Source: Bacteroidota bacterium (GTDB lineage Bacteria; Bacteroidota; Bacteroidia; Chitinophagales; Saprospiraceae). From it: a stretch of DNA of 64,000 bases. The position numbers and the translations under genes are program-made. Position 1 is the first letter of the stretch. Each line of letters starts with the position of its first letter. The stretch covers positions 16,565 through 80,564 of the forward strand of contig PZPC01000015.1 of assembly GCA_003045895.1 (NCBI GenBank). Direction: 5' to 3'. The notes beneath the pieces were generated by a model. It was given only the letters and a program-made list of their open reading frames with translations. It was not told where the DNA came from and ran no database searches. This document shows positions 41,608 through 51,272 of this stretch, one piece after another.

Positions 41608-43533
41608 CTACTGCTTAATCACTTCGGCAATGGTAAATTGTTGTTCCACCTTAAGCAGCAAGTAGTAGCTGCCAGCGGGTAGGCCCGTTAAATCAAGGTC
41701 TTCCTGGTGTTTTCCAGCGGGAAGTTGTTCCTGAATAAATTGGCGAACCTGCTGGCCGTGCCTATTCAGTAAGGACAAACTTACTTTCCCCGCTTGCCCG
41801 GTAATAAAAGAAGCCCTGGTTTGAGTGCTGGTCACATTGGGTGCCAGAACCAGCCCAAACGTACTGGCGGGCACGCGCGCTTCCGTACCGACGATCCCTA
41901 CTTCGGGTACTTCTACCTGCACGTAGTTGATAAAATTATCGGCTGCCGAATCCATGTCACCACGGATGGCCAGGCCGGGGCGGAAGTCCTGCATATAGAT
42001 CAGGCGCACCTTGTCATCCACCTCCCGAACCATGGAAGGAAAGACTGCTTCGACAAAATCTACCAGATCGGGTTCCATGACAATATCGGGGCGGATAATA
42101 TCATAGGGATCGCTCCAGGTCAGGCCCCCGTCGGGAGAAGAGATGATGTAAACGTGGCGGTAGTGTTGCATATCGTCATCAATAGACACTTCCCCTTCCA
42201 CGATCCCGGAGTAGGTAACGTAGAGGTTGCCCGCCGCATCAACCCCCGCGCTGGGCATGCTGGTCAGGGAAGCAAAATAGAGCCCTACGCTTAAGCCGCT
42301 GGCCCCTGCCACCAGGTCGAGGGTGTCGTTCATGTTTTGGTCTACCGTGCCCACGATGGTGCGCAGGCTGTCGTCGCCAAAGCTTTCGTTCCAGTACGCC
42401 AGGCCATCGGTGCCGGGGTAATAGCTGGATAATCCATCGGTGAGGACATCGTCCTGTACCCACATGCGCCCAAAGTAAACGTGGGCCATTCCCTGGTAAT
42501 CAACGAGTACCGTGCCGTAGCTGTCGGAAGAGAAAATGGCCAGCGAATCGGGCCGTTCATCCATAAAAGGGGGTAAATCCTGGTAGGTGTAACCGGCATC
42601 GATGGCATATTTGAAGAGGGGGAAGTCATTGACTATACTTTTGGCCCAGGTGTCGCCATTGTCTTCAGACTTAAACAGGAGCACATCGTCAAAACTGTTG
42701 AAGATCCCAAAAGCTACATTGTCGCCGCGGGCATCGATGTAATAGGAGTCGGCATCAGAGCCCAGGGTAAAATCACTTCCCAGGCCTTCGATGGCTACAT
42801 CGGTGCGGTCCCAGCTGGCGCCGCCGTCCGTAGAACGGTAATAGAGGATATGGCCATCGACATTTTGGTAGGGCTGGCCGTTCAGGGATGCCGGAACGGT
42901 AATGGCGATCACGTGGATGGTTTCCCCGTTTGCACCACCTACGGCTGCGCGGGGCCACAGCATCCCCGAAGGGGTGTTGTCGGGGATGAAGCCTTCCGCC
43001 CAGGGGGCTGTTGGGCCGTCTCGGCGTTGCGTGATCAAGCGGTTGTCAGAAGTGTGGGCAACAATGAATTCCTTGCCACTGGCCGTGAATACATGGTTGG
43101 GCCAGCCCGTGCGGACGCTTTCGATTCTGCTGCTGGGCGGGTCTCCCCAGGCGAAATTTACCCGGGTGTTGTAGCCCGTGCCCCGATCGGGGTAGGTGGC
43201 GCCGGCATCGTCAATGCCGCGGGTCCAGACCCCGGCGATCCGCCCGGTGGGTGTCATTGAAATACGCTTGCAACCAGCTGCGTTCGATTGCAGATCGTAC
43301 AAGGTGCTTCCAATGGGGATTTCCTGGTCGACCTTTTCCAGATCCGTAGCTGGTGGAGATTGGTGTTCCACCGGGCGGAGTGGCCCGGGTTCCATTCCGG
43401 TATAGAGTACGTGGTGGCGCGGTGCCTGGTATTGCTGGATGTTTTTTTGGACGAATTGGAGGTTGCCCTGGGCCACCAGGTGGAGACCCAAAAAAAGAAA
43501 AACACCCAGCGGAGAAAGCATTAAATTTTTCAT
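41608..43533 (-). CDS. T9SS-sorted Asp-box (BNR repeat) protein
   Basis: A 641-residue secreted protein with a signal peptide (MKNLMLSPLGVFLFLGLHLVAQ). It carries repeated Asp-box motifs (STDGGASWDRT, SEDNGDTWAKS, SPDGGLTWSDPY) of a sialidase-like beta-propeller, and a T9SS type A C-terminal domain (GLVLAPNVTSTQTRASF ... LPAGSYYLLLKV). No catalytic sialidase residues are obvious, so ligand binding or another glycan function is possible. The ATG at 43533 begins the signal peptide. Confidence 0.85.
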   Translation of the reverse strand: MKNLMLSPLGVFLFLGLHLVAQGNLQFVQKNIQQYQAPRHHVLYTGMEPGPLRPVEHQSPPATDLEKVDQEIPIGSTLYDLQSNAAGCKRISMTPTGRIAGVWTRGIDDAGATYPDRGTGYNTRVNFAWGDPPSSRIESVRTGWPNHVFTASGKEFIVAHTSDNRLITQRRDGPTAPWAEGFIPDNTPSGMLWPRAAVGGANGETIHVIAITVPASLNGQPYQNVDGHILYYRSTDGGASWDRTDVAIEGLGSDFTLGSDADSYYIDARGDNVAFGIFNSFDDVLLFKSEDNGDTWAKSIVNDFPLFKYAIDAGYTYQDLPPFMDERPDSLAIFSSDSYGTVLVDYQGMAHVYFGRMWVQDDVLTDGLSSYYPGTDGLAYWNESFGDDSLRTIVGTVDQNMNDTLDLVAGASGLSVGLYFASLTSMPSAGVDAAGNLYVTYSGIVEGEVSIDDDMQHYRHVYIISSPDGGLTWSDPYDIIRPDIVMEPDLVDFVEAVFPSMVREVDDKVRLIYMQDFRPGLAIRGDMDSAADNFINYVQVEVPEVGIVGTEARVPASTFGLVLAPNVTSTQTRASFITGQAGKVSLSLLNRHGQQVRQFIQEQLPAGKHQEDLDLTGLPAGSYYLLLKVEQQFTIAEVIKQ

Positions 43534-43575
43534 AGCGATTGGATTGGTGGCTATAAAATTAAGAAGAAAAAAATA

Positions 43576-43615
43576 AAAAAGCGGGATGGGTAACTGAATA
43601 CCCACCCCGCTTTTT
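43576..43615 (-). terminator. terminator of the PA-domain protein gene
   Basis: A 17-bp stem (43576-43592 with 43599-43615) with one position forming a G-U pair in the minus-strand RNA; the minus strand continues into a T-rich tract. It lies 25 bp past the stop of the 573-aa gene. Confidence 0.8.
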
Positions 43616-43640
43616 GCAAAAAAAATGCAAGCGGTAAGAC

Positions 43641-45362
43641 TTACTGCTTAATAATTTTCTCGGCGCGGAAGCCTTCGGGGCTGGCAATACCGATAAAGTA
43701 AGTGCCGGCAGGCAAGGCATTCACGTCGATCTCTACCGTCTGGTTCAAGACTTGCTCGTACTGGTAGGTTTGGATCACTTTGCCCGTGATGTCCATCAGG
43801 CCTACATCTACCCGCTGCGCAGTTGCTGCCAGGTCGAAGGTAATGTTCAGGCGGCTTTGTACCGGATTGGGGGCAATGGTCACCTTGGCGGCCTCGAGGG
43901 CAGGCAGGTCTTCCGTACCTACTGGTGCCTCAAAACCGAGGGTGTGTAAGCGAACGGCTACCGTCTGGCCCGCCCAACCGGTGTAGAGTTGGTCGAGGAA
44001 TATGGGCGTCGTAGGGAAATTCAGGTAAGGAAGATCCTCCGAAGCCACGAAACGGGGGGCTACGCCGGTGCCAGCCTCGGTGCCGTCATAAGCGATCACA
44101 ATGTAGTAGGCGCCATCGGGAACCAACTCAACGAATTCGTCGCCGTCAACCAAGTCTTCTAACTGTACATAAACCAACTCGTCGGCCGTTTCATTGCCCG
44201 TGATGACATAAGAACCCAGTGCAATCGGCGTCAGGTCATTGAAACTTGCACCATTGGCCGCAAAATCAATCGTCCCGTCCGCATTGGAGTCCGCATCGTA
44301 AAGAATGACTGTAACTTGATCTGCAATGTTGTCGCCAGTAAACAAGGCAGCAGCATTACCAATACCAAAAGAAACCGTAGTCGCTACCCCGCCATCGGCG
44401 TCAGCAAGTACCAACGACCCCGCCTGGTAGGTGAAGTTGAAGGTAGAGGAGAAATCGGCGTCAGATGGTCCTACGGTTTGGTTCAGGTTGTTGTTGTCTA
44501 CGGCGTAGGTGTATTCCGTCATCACAAATTTGCTCTCGATGGTTTCGCTGTTCTGGTCATTCGTCCAGGTGATGGTGTGTTCACCCAACTCGGTCGCCTG
44601 GTAGCTGCCTACCATATTGACGATTGAGTCTGACAATGGCGCAATGCTGGAAGTGCCCGTCAGGGTAGCCTGGGCACCGCTGGGTGCCGTAATGACCGCT
44701 GAAACATTGACATCTACCATGTCTACGCTATTGGGGTTGACATAGTTGATCCGGAAAATGTTGACAGGTAGGGCTTCGCTCAGTGGCGTGTGGTAAGAAT
44801 AGCTGGAAACCGGGTCGTAGAAAGACTTCACGGTGAAAGAGCCTGTCACGGTATTACCCGCATCCAATTCGCTGGTAATCAATTCACCGGTACTGCGGCC
44901 GACAAAAATGCCAGGAATGGTAACCGTACCAGATAGCGTACCGTCGCCACCGAGCATACCTACTACCGTCGCACCCGTTTGGGCAGGGTCAGCGTAGTGG
45001 TTCACGATAATACAAGCGATGGCGCCAGCTGCCTGAGCGTTGGCAATTTTGTTGACAAAACCGCAAACACCACGGCGGATCAGGGCAATTTTACCCGTAA
45101 GGTCTGTTACAATGGCTTCACAGCCCAGGCTGTCGGTAGCATCGTAAGCCCAAACGATCTCTCCTACAACCGTTTCGCTGAGGGTTGGTCCCCAAATTGG
45201 GTTGTCTGCATTGGCTACCTGGGTGCCGTAGTCATAAGTCCCGGTAATGGTTCCTGGCGAAAGGAGCTCAAAATCGACGGGGAATGGCGATTCGTCGTTG
45301 ATCTGTGCCCACGCGGCAACTACCATTAAACAGGAAAACAGAAATGTAAGCGTTAATTTCAT
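43641..45362 (-). CDS. T9SS-sorted protein with protease-associated (PA) domain
   Basis: A 573-residue secreted protein with signal peptide (MKLTLTFLFSCLMVVAAWAQ). A PA domain is visible at about 60-180 (GKIALIRRGVCGFVNKIANAQAAGAIACIIVNHYA, IPGIFVGRSTGELI). A beta-sandwich middle and a T9SS type A C-terminal domain (IAPNPVQSRLNITFDL ... LPAGTYFIGIASPEG) follow. No protease catalytic domain is present. The promoter box at 45398-45405 lies about 36 bp upstream. Confidence 0.85.
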   Translation of the reverse strand: MKLTLTFLFSCLMVVAAWAQINDESPFPVDFELLSPGTITGTYDYGTQVANADNPIWGPTLSETVVGEIVWAYDATDSLGCEAIVTDLTGKIALIRRGVCGFVNKIANAQAAGAIACIIVNHYADPAQTGATVVGMLGGDGTLSGTVTIPGIFVGRSTGELITSELDAGNTVTGSFTVKSFYDPVSSYSYHTPLSEALPVNIFRINYVNPNSVDMVDVNVSAVITAPSGAQATLTGTSSIAPLSDSIVNMVGSYQATELGEHTITWTNDQNSETIESKFVMTEYTYAVDNNNLNQTVGPSDADFSSTFNFTYQAGSLVLADADGGVATTVSFGIGNAAALFTGDNIADQVTVILYDADSNADGTIDFAANGASFNDLTPIALGSYVITGNETADELVYVQLEDLVDGDEFVELVPDGAYYIVIAYDGTEAGTGVAPRFVASEDLPYLNFPTTPIFLDQLYTGWAGQTVAVRLHTLGFEAPVGTEDLPALEAAKVTIAPNPVQSRLNITFDLAATAQRVDVGLMDITGKVIQTYQYEQVLNQTVEIDVNALPAGTYFIGIASPEGFRAEKIIKQ

Positions 45363-45397
45363 AATAGTCGATGAATTAAATAATTGATGAATGAAGA

Positions 45398-45405
45398 CAA
45401 AAATA
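45398..45405 (-). promoter_or_regulatory. probable -7 box of the PA-domain gene
   Basis: TATTTTTG on the minus strand matches TAnnTTTG, about 36 bp before the ATG at 45362. A matching -33 element at the usual spacing is not clear. Confidence 0.45.
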
Positions 45406-45604
45406 AATGTTCAGCAAGGTACTACAGGGATGAATCAATATTCCTTGCAATCAGATGTTTTTTAAAAAAAAACTGCAACCTTTGTCGGATTGATGTCGTC
45501 ATTTAAATGACAACATGGTCGATTGGTTGGAAGTATTGGTCGAAAATCACCATAAGAATGCTTTTTTACCCCTATTTTACACAATAATTTAAGTTGCTGC
45601 ACCT

Positions 45605-45823
45605 ATGAAAAATAGAAATTTGTATATCGGGTGTTGTATGTTAGCTTGTAGTCTACTGGCTTACGGGTTTCTTTTTTATGTACAAATGTTCCAGGAATCT
45701 GAAGCGGCCATGGAAGAACTCCCACAACACCTGGTGGCCGTGATTGAACCTGCTGCGTCTCCTGATGTAAGTTTGCTCAAACACCTGATTTCCCTGCTTG
45801 TCCAATTGTTACCCGCCTCCTGA
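45605..45823 (+). CDS. small hypothetical membrane protein
   Basis: A 72-residue peptide with one hydrophobic segment (YIGCCMLACSLLAYGFLFYV) and a hydrophobic C-terminus (LLKHLISLLVQLLPAS). It is preceded by 240 bp of non-coding sequence. Its end overlaps the convergent metallo-hydrolase gene by 15 bp. Support is limited to length and a plausible TM segment; it could be spurious. Confidence 0.45.
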   Translation: MKNRNLYIGCCMLACSLLAYGFLFYVQMFQESEAAMEELPQHLVAVIEPAASPDVSLLKHLISLLVQLLPAS

Positions 45824-46717
45824 TTCACCGTTTTCAATACGCTTTTTTTGTCCATACCGGAGTAGCCCGGCTACGCTCATCCAACTGGGATTAGCGGCCT
45901 CGTATTTGGCCTGGTCAGCCAGACTGACACCTGCCACTGCTAAATCTTCCATTACCATTTGCTGAAACAAGGGGGTAAGCCCGGCCACACCGCGTGGATC
46001 GTCCAGGTAGGGTTCCATCCAGGCTGCCCAACGCTGCAGCCGGTCTTCCAGTTCAACCAGGTGGTTGTCGGAATACAAAACCGGTCCGAAATGAGTCAGG
46101 TAGAGGGTTTTTAGGTTTAAGGAGCGAAGGAGCACGAGGCTTTGGTGCCAATCGGCTAAATCAATATCTGGTGGCGGGCAGGGTGGAATGACCACGCCAG
46201 CGTTGATGCGCACCCCCGCAACATCACCAGTAAAAAGCGCCGTATCGGTTTGCCAGGCAATGTGGTGGACGGCGTGACCTGGCGTATGCCAGGCTTGAAA
46301 ATTGACGTCTCCAACCGCAATGATTTCGCCGTGAGCCACCTCCTGAATGCGTTCGGAATCGATGGCATTCATCTGTCCCCAGAGGGTGTCCATCTGGTCT
46401 TGGTAGATACGACGGGCAGAGGCCATCAAGCGCGCGGGCTGTGCCAGGTGCTTGCTACCCCGCGGGTGGACGTAAACAGTCGCTCCCCGGTGCGCAAACC
46501 ACCAGGCTGCTCCGGCGTGGTCCAGGTGGATGTGGGTGAGAAATACGTGTTGGATTTCTTCTAATTGATAACCCAGTTGGGCTGCGCCAGCCCGCAGGCT
46601 GGGCAGGGTTGCGTGTGGGCCCGACTCTACCAAGACAGGTCCGGCACTGGTTTCTACCAGAAAGGCCGCAATGTTCTCTGGAATGTCCTGGAAATGGAGG
46701 TCGATGGTATGAATCAT
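45809..46717 (-). CDS. MBL-fold metallo-hydrolase
   Basis: A 302-residue metallo-beta-lactamase-fold enzyme. The metal motif THIHLDHAG, later His in TPGHAVHH, the Asp in FTGDVAG and the His of LTHFGP are all in order. The substrate class (glyoxalase II-like, lactonase-like or other thioester hydrolase) cannot be told. The ATG at 46717 was preferred because the fold starts at IHTIDLHFQD; the longer upstream frame is not family-like. Confidence 0.9.
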   Translation of the reverse strand: MIHTIDLHFQDIPENIAAFLVETSAGPVLVESGPHATLPSLRAGAAQLGYQLEEIQHVFLTHIHLDHAGAAWWFAHRGATVYVHPRGSKHLAQPARLMASARRIYQDQMDTLWGQMNAIDSERIQEVAHGEIIAVGDVNFQAWHTPGHAVHHIAWQTDTALFTGDVAGVRINAGVVIPPCPPPDIDLADWHQSLVLLRSLNLKTLYLTHFGPVLYSDNHLVELEDRLQRWAAWMEPYLDDPRGVAGLTPLFQQMVMEDLAVAGVSLADQAKYEAANPSWMSVAGLLRYGQKKRIENGESGGG

Positions 46718-46882
46718 AAGGTAGTGAAATGCCCGGCGTCGGGTAAAATGGCAAGGTACAAAAGTAGTAAATGTGAAAAAAATGTCCAGGTGAAAATGAT
46801 TTATAGGTATTCCGATCCTGGCGGGTTGAATAAACGGAATGGTCGTTCTGACTTTTTTAGCGCTGGTATACCCCATTCTTGT

Positions 46883-46890
46883 TATCTTTG
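46883..46890 (+). promoter_or_regulatory. probable -7 box of the LytTR regulator gene
   Basis: TATCTTTG matches TAnnTTTG exactly, 30 bp before the ATG at 46920. Confidence 0.5.
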
Positions 46891-46919
46891 GTAGTCACTA
46901 ATAAGCACCCTACACCCAT

Positions 46920-47594
46920 ATGACCTGCCTCATTATCGATGATAACCCGCTCGCCCGACTGGCACTGAGGAACATGACTTCTGAAATAGAAGGCCTGCAT
47001 CTTGCCGGTGAATGCGAGAGTGCCATGCAAGCCTATAATTTCCTGAAAGCCCAGCCCTGTGATCTCCTTCTGCTCGACGTAGAAATGCCAGGCATGAGCG
47101 GACTGGAACTGCTGAAAAGCCTGGAAAAACACCCGCTGATTATTCTCGTCACCTCCAAAACAGCATATGCTGTAGATGGTTTTGAAATGCAGGTGGTGGA
47201 CTATCTCGTTAAACCCGTTACGATGCCACGGTTGTTAAAAGCAGTGAATTTGGCAATGGAACGCCATAAAGACCAATACCCAGCTAACCATTTCTTTGCC
47301 AGGGTAGATAGCCTGCTCGTCCGTATTGATTTTCAGCACATCCTGTTTGTCCATGCGCTCGGCGATTATGTCGTCTTTCAGACGGAAGATAAAAAGTATC
47401 CTGTTCACCTGACCATGAAGGCCGTGGAGGAGCGGCTGCCCAGCAATCACTTCATGCGGGTTCACCGGAGTTATATTGTTGCCTTGGATAAAATTGTCAA
47501 CCTAGAGCAAAATTCCCTCCTGATCGGTTCGCATGCCGTGCCCGTAAGCGAGAAAGTGAAAGGAAAATTGATGCAGCGGTTAAATATATTTTAA
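46920..47594 (+). CDS. LytTR-type response regulator
   Basis: A 224-residue two-domain regulator. The receiver has the acidic pair IDDN, phospho-accepting Asp53 in LLLLDVEMPGMSG and the Thr/Lys residues (LVTSK, YLVKPV). The C-terminal ~100 residues form a LytTR DNA-binding domain (ILFVHALGDYVVFQTEDKK ... FMRVHRSYIVALDKI). Members bind direct repeats upstream of targets. The next gene is a hybrid kinase, not the LytS-type kinase usual for this class, so partnership is possible but unproven. Confidence 0.92.
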   Translation: MTCLIIDDNPLARLALRNMTSEIEGLHLAGECESAMQAYNFLKAQPCDLLLLDVEMPGMSGLELLKSLEKHPLIILVTSKTAYAVDGFEMQVVDYLVKPVTMPRLLKAVNLAMERHKDQYPANHFFARVDSLLVRIDFQHILFVHALGDYVVFQTEDKKYPVHLTMKAVEERLPSNHFMRVHRSYIVALDKIVNLEQNSLLIGSHAVPVSEKVKGKLMQRLNIF

Positions 47595-47621
47595 AATTAT
47601 TTTTTTGCGAACGACCCCTAA

Positions 47622-47629
47622 TAATTTTG
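47622..47629 (+). promoter_or_regulatory. probable -7 box of the hybrid kinase gene
   Basis: TAATTTTG matches TAnnTTTG, about 110 bp before the kinase ATG. A T-rich TTTTTTG lies 14 bp upstream, shorter than the usual spacer. Confidence 0.4.
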
Positions 47630-47741
47630 TGACTTTATAGCTGCACAACATCTTTTACCCAAATTTTAAAATCTACTGGTGATGCTTTCCCCAACGGATG
47701 TGGTCCAGTAAAGTTGCCTCAGCAAACAGCGTGGTAATACC

Positions 47742-50351
47742 ATGAGAAAAACCAGTACATATTTCCTGGAGCGCAAAGATTGGCAGGTTGTTGTTACCCT
47801 CCTGATGGCCATTTCGGTGATTGTGATCACTCATTTTTTTGCGATCCAGGAACTGGATAAATACGAAGATTCTTCCGTGATGGTCAGGGCATCTTACCAA
47901 AGGGACAGCTTACTCCGGGAGCTCGAGGGCAACCTGGTAGATATGGAAAATTCAGGACAGCAGCTGGTGTTGCTGGAGCAGGATGAGTTTGTTGGGACTA
48001 CGGAAAAAGCCATTCAGCAAGCAGCGGAGCAACTGGCCGCTGTCCGCAACCTTTTTCGCGAATCGGCCGAACAGCAAACGGTGGCGCAGTTGGAAAGATG
48101 GGCCGAAGAGAAAATTCAATTCAACAAAAATCGCTTGCGGGGTTATCAACAGGCTGGTCAATTTGCTGCCGACCCAATGGCAGGTTCCGATCGTAGCCTG
48201 GTGCTTTGGGATAGTATCTCCACGCTGACAGCCGCTATTCGGCAACAACACCACCGCCAGTTGGATGCTTTTATCAGTCAAAAAAACAGGACCTCCACCT
48301 GGTTGCGTTTTGCTAGCTGGGCCAGCGTATTCCTGGTCTTTCTGCTTTCCTTTTTTTCCATTTATTATTTGGCAAAGACCGCCCGGAATCGCTACGCAGC
48401 CGAGCGGGAAAAGGAACAACAACAGCACGAACTGGAGCAACACCTTATCTTTATTAAGGACCTCTATGACCATGCTCCCATTGGCTATCATTCCATTGAT
48501 CCGGAGGGCCTGATCATCGAAATAAACCAAACGGAGTTGGATTGGCTGGGTTATGGGCGGGAGGAAGTAGTGGGTAAGATGAAAATTTCGGAAGTGTTTC
48601 TTCCTGAAATCCGGGAAAATGAGGAGCAGCTTTTTCCGGATATTGGAGGTACTGCCAACGAAAAAGGTATGCGGGGAAAGTTGAAATGCAAGGATGGCAG
48701 CCTGATGCAGGTGCTGGCCAGCAGTCGGGCTGTGATCGATAAAGCAGGTAATTTTAGCTTTAGCCGCTCCGCCACCATGGATTTTACGGCGTATAAAAAA
48801 ATGGAAGACGCGCTCATTCAGGCCCGCGAGTTGGCCGAACAATCCGTCCAGCTTAAAGAGCAGTTTATTGCCAATATGAGCCACGAAATCCGTACGCCAC
48901 TGAATGCCATCCTGGGGTTTTCCAACCTCTTGCAGCGCAGTGGGCTCAATAACAACCAGCAAGAATTTGCCCAGGGTATCCGTACGAGCAGTGAAAACCT
49001 CCTTGCGGTAATCAACGATATACTCGACTTTTCGAAAATCGCCGCCGGAGCCATCCGTATCGAACAAATTCCATTTTCCTTGCCTGCGTTGCTACAATCG
49101 GTAGATCAGATGTTTCATTACCGAGCCGACGAGAAACACCTGGAATTCGAAGTGCAAGCCGCTAAAAATGTGCCGGAAGCGGTGCTGGGCGATCCTACCC
49201 GATTGACCCAGATCTTGGTTAACCTGCTGGGGAATGCTTTTAAATTTACGGAACAAGGCCGCGTAGCGCTTTCCGTCACCAGCACCGAACAGCAAGCTGG
49301 AACCGCTTTAATTGAATTCAGGGTGTCCGATACCGGTATTGGCATAGCACCTGAAATGCGGGATGTTATTTTCGAGCGTTTCGGGCAGGCGTCTGCCGAT
49401 ACCACCCGCCGTTTTGGAGGCGCCGGGTTGGGCCTCACGATTTCCAGACAACTTGCCGAGCTGCAGGGGGGCAGCATCCGGGTGGAAAGTGCCGAGGGAC
49501 AGGGCGCTACGTTTATCGTAGAAATACCTTACCCGATCGCTGAGGGTGCCGGAGCCCAAAGCCAGAACCAATTGCTGGATAGCCGGCTCAAGAACGGAAA
49601 GGTAAAAATATTGATCGTGGAAGACAACCCACTCAACCAGCGCATCGCTGAATTACTACTCGACGATTGGCAGTTCTTACACGAACATGCTGCCAATGGT
49701 AAAATTGCCCTTGAAATGCTCCGCAACAACGTCTATGACCTGGTACTGATGGACATCCAGATGCCCGAAATGGATGGCTACACCGCTGCTCAGGCTATTC
49801 GGCAGACTTTGCGCCTGCAGGTGCCCGTTATTGCGACTACGGCCCATGCCTTTGCCGGAGAACGGGAAAAGTGCATCAGCTACGGCATGAACGACTATAT
49901 CTCCAAACCCATCAAGGAAAAGGAGCTATTGGCCCTCATCCAGCGCTACGTGCTGCCGATGGAAAAGAAAAAACACTCCTACCTCATCTCGGGCAATACA
50001 AAACAGGACCCCGCAGGTTTTGATCGCCAGTATGTGCTCGATATTTCAAAAGGCAAACCAGCGGTGCTGAAAGAGATGGCCGGACTGTTCGTCAGCCAGT
50101 CGGCCAAAGAATTGGAACAGTTAACCAAAGCGCTGCAGTCCAATAATTTCGGCGATGCCGCCATGGCCGCCCACAGCATGAAAAGTACGGCCGCCTACAT
50201 GGGGTTCGCTGCTACTTTGGGCGAAAGGCTGAAAGAACTGGAACTGGCAGCCAGGGATAAGTTGCCAGATGCAACGGTACTGAATGCTTTGTATAACCAG
50301 GTGAACCAACTCCGTAGGGAGGTAGTGGATTTTTTGGAAAAGGGCTTGTAA
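47742..50351 (+). CDS. hybrid sensor histidine kinase (PAS-HisKA-HATPase-REC-HPt)
   Basis: An 869-residue membrane kinase. TM1 lies at ~15-36, a ~150-residue helical periplasmic sensor (CHASE3-like) follows, and TM2 at ~188-212. A PAS domain (IKDLYDHAPIGYHSIDPEGLI) precedes the HisKA H-box with His381 (MSHEIRTPLNAIL). HATPase motifs are NLLGNAFKFTEQG, DTGIGIAPEM and GGAGLGLTIS. A receiver has Asp671 (LVLMDIQMPEMDGY) and the C-terminal HPt has His811 (AAHSMKSTAAYMG). All phosphorelay residues are present, so a His-Asp-His relay ending on another regulator is expected. Confidence 0.93.
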   Translation: MRKTSTYFLERKDWQVVVTLLMAISVIVITHFFAIQELDKYEDSSVMVRASYQRDSLLRELEGNLVDMENSGQQLVLLEQDEFVGTTEKAIQQAAEQLAAVRNLFRESAEQQTVAQLERWAEEKIQFNKNRLRGYQQAGQFAADPMAGSDRSLVLWDSISTLTAAIRQQHHRQLDAFISQKNRTSTWLRFASWASVFLVFLLSFFSIYYLAKTARNRYAAEREKEQQQHELEQHLIFIKDLYDHAPIGYHSIDPEGLIIEINQTELDWLGYGREEVVGKMKISEVFLPEIRENEEQLFPDIGGTANEKGMRGKLKCKDGSLMQVLASSRAVIDKAGNFSFSRSATMDFTAYKKMEDALIQARELAEQSVQLKEQFIANMSHEIRTPLNAILGFSNLLQRSGLNNNQQEFAQGIRTSSENLLAVINDILDFSKIAAGAIRIEQIPFSLPALLQSVDQMFHYRADEKHLEFEVQAAKNVPEAVLGDPTRLTQILVNLLGNAFKFTEQGRVALSVTSTEQQAGTALIEFRVSDTGIGIAPEMRDVIFERFGQASADTTRRFGGAGLGLTISRQLAELQGGSIRVESAEGQGATFIVEIPYPIAEGAGAQSQNQLLDSRLKNGKVKILIVEDNPLNQRIAELLLDDWQFLHEHAANGKIALEMLRNNVYDLVLMDIQMPEMDGYTAAQAIRQTLRLQVPVIATTAHAFAGEREKCISYGMNDYISKPIKEKELLALIQRYVLPMEKKKHSYLISGNTKQDPAGFDRQYVLDISKGKPAVLKEMAGLFVSQSAKELEQLTKALQSNNFGDAAMAAHSMKSTAAYMGFAATLGERLKELELAARDKLPDATVLNALYNQVNQLRREVVDFLEKGL

Positions 50352-50498
50352 GATCAACTGCCAGGATAACGGCTGTTTTTTAGCTGGATTCACCGACAAT
50401 TCTTCCCGTTTCACCGAAACCTTGTTGTGCCTAATCGCCCAGTGGACGATCTTAAAACGAATAAGCGGAAATAGTTTAATCGTTTCAAAAAGTCCACC

Positions 50499-51074
50499 AT
50501 GCAAAAATCCAACTTACCAACGGTCACGCCATTAACGGATGCCGAGTTGGTCGCCAAATTCCAACAAACCCATAACCCTGCATTTTTTTCCCAATTGTAC
50601 CAGCGGTATTTTAACAAAGTGAGAATATATTGCATCAAATCACTGGGTGACCGGTCGAGAGCTGATGATGTGACACAGGATGTCCTGCTTAAAGCGTACG
50701 AAAAATTGGACAGCTTGCAAAATCCACTGCTTTGGGTAGCCTGGTTGTTCAGTATTGCGCGCAACCAGGTGCTCAATATTCACAAAAAAAGTAGCCGCCG
50801 CCACCTGGAACCCGTCGACGACTACCCGTTTCTTTATGATGACCCCGTCGACTCGGAGGCAATGGAGGCCTACCACCGCAAATTAGATGCCTTGCCCACG
50901 CTGCTGGAGGAGGCGCCAGCTGGCCGCCTCCTAAAACGGAAGTACGTCGATGGCCAAACCATCGAGCAACTTTGTCAGGATTTCAAGCTGAACGAAAGCG
51001 CCGTAAAAATGCGGCTACTCCGTGCCCGCCAACACGTGGTACAGTTGTATGAGCAACGGTATGCCAGTGCCTGA
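50499..51074 (+). CDS. sigma-70 family RNA polymerase sigma factor (ECF type)
   Basis: A 191-residue ECF-like sigma factor. Region 2 is seen in AFFSQLYQRYFNKVRIYCIKSLGDRSRADDVTQDVLLKAYEKLDSLQNPLLWVAWLFSIARNQ and region 4 in DGQTIEQLCQDFKLNESAVKMRLLRARQHVVQLYEQR. No anti-sigma factor gene adjoins it. It lies ~150 bp after the hybrid kinase and ~200 bp before the gene that precedes the ATPase operon. Confidence 0.88.
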   Translation: MQKSNLPTVTPLTDAELVAKFQQTHNPAFFSQLYQRYFNKVRIYCIKSLGDRSRADDVTQDVLLKAYEKLDSLQNPLLWVAWLFSIARNQVLNIHKKSSRRHLEPVDDYPFLYDDPVDSEAMEAYHRKLDALPTLLEEAPAGRLLKRKYVDGQTIEQLCQDFKLNESAVKMRLLRARQHVVQLYEQRYASA

Positions 51075-51272
51075 TTATGCCTTTTTCCAAGCACTATCCT
51101 CCTTGTTTACATCCGGTACGTGGGGGCTGCCGGGCGTTATTTTAGCGACTTCCTTACCTCACTCAAAAAACGCTTCCCGTACGGGTGATTTTTAAATTTA
51201 ATGCAAGCTAAAAGTTTGAAATGTGACTTTGGACGGTCTCGCTGTCTTTTCTCAAAACAACCTTCTCTTGAT

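Noticed and set aside
47952..49067. 371-residue open frame antisense to the hybrid kinase
   Set aside because: Shadow frame; low-complexity and without motifs.
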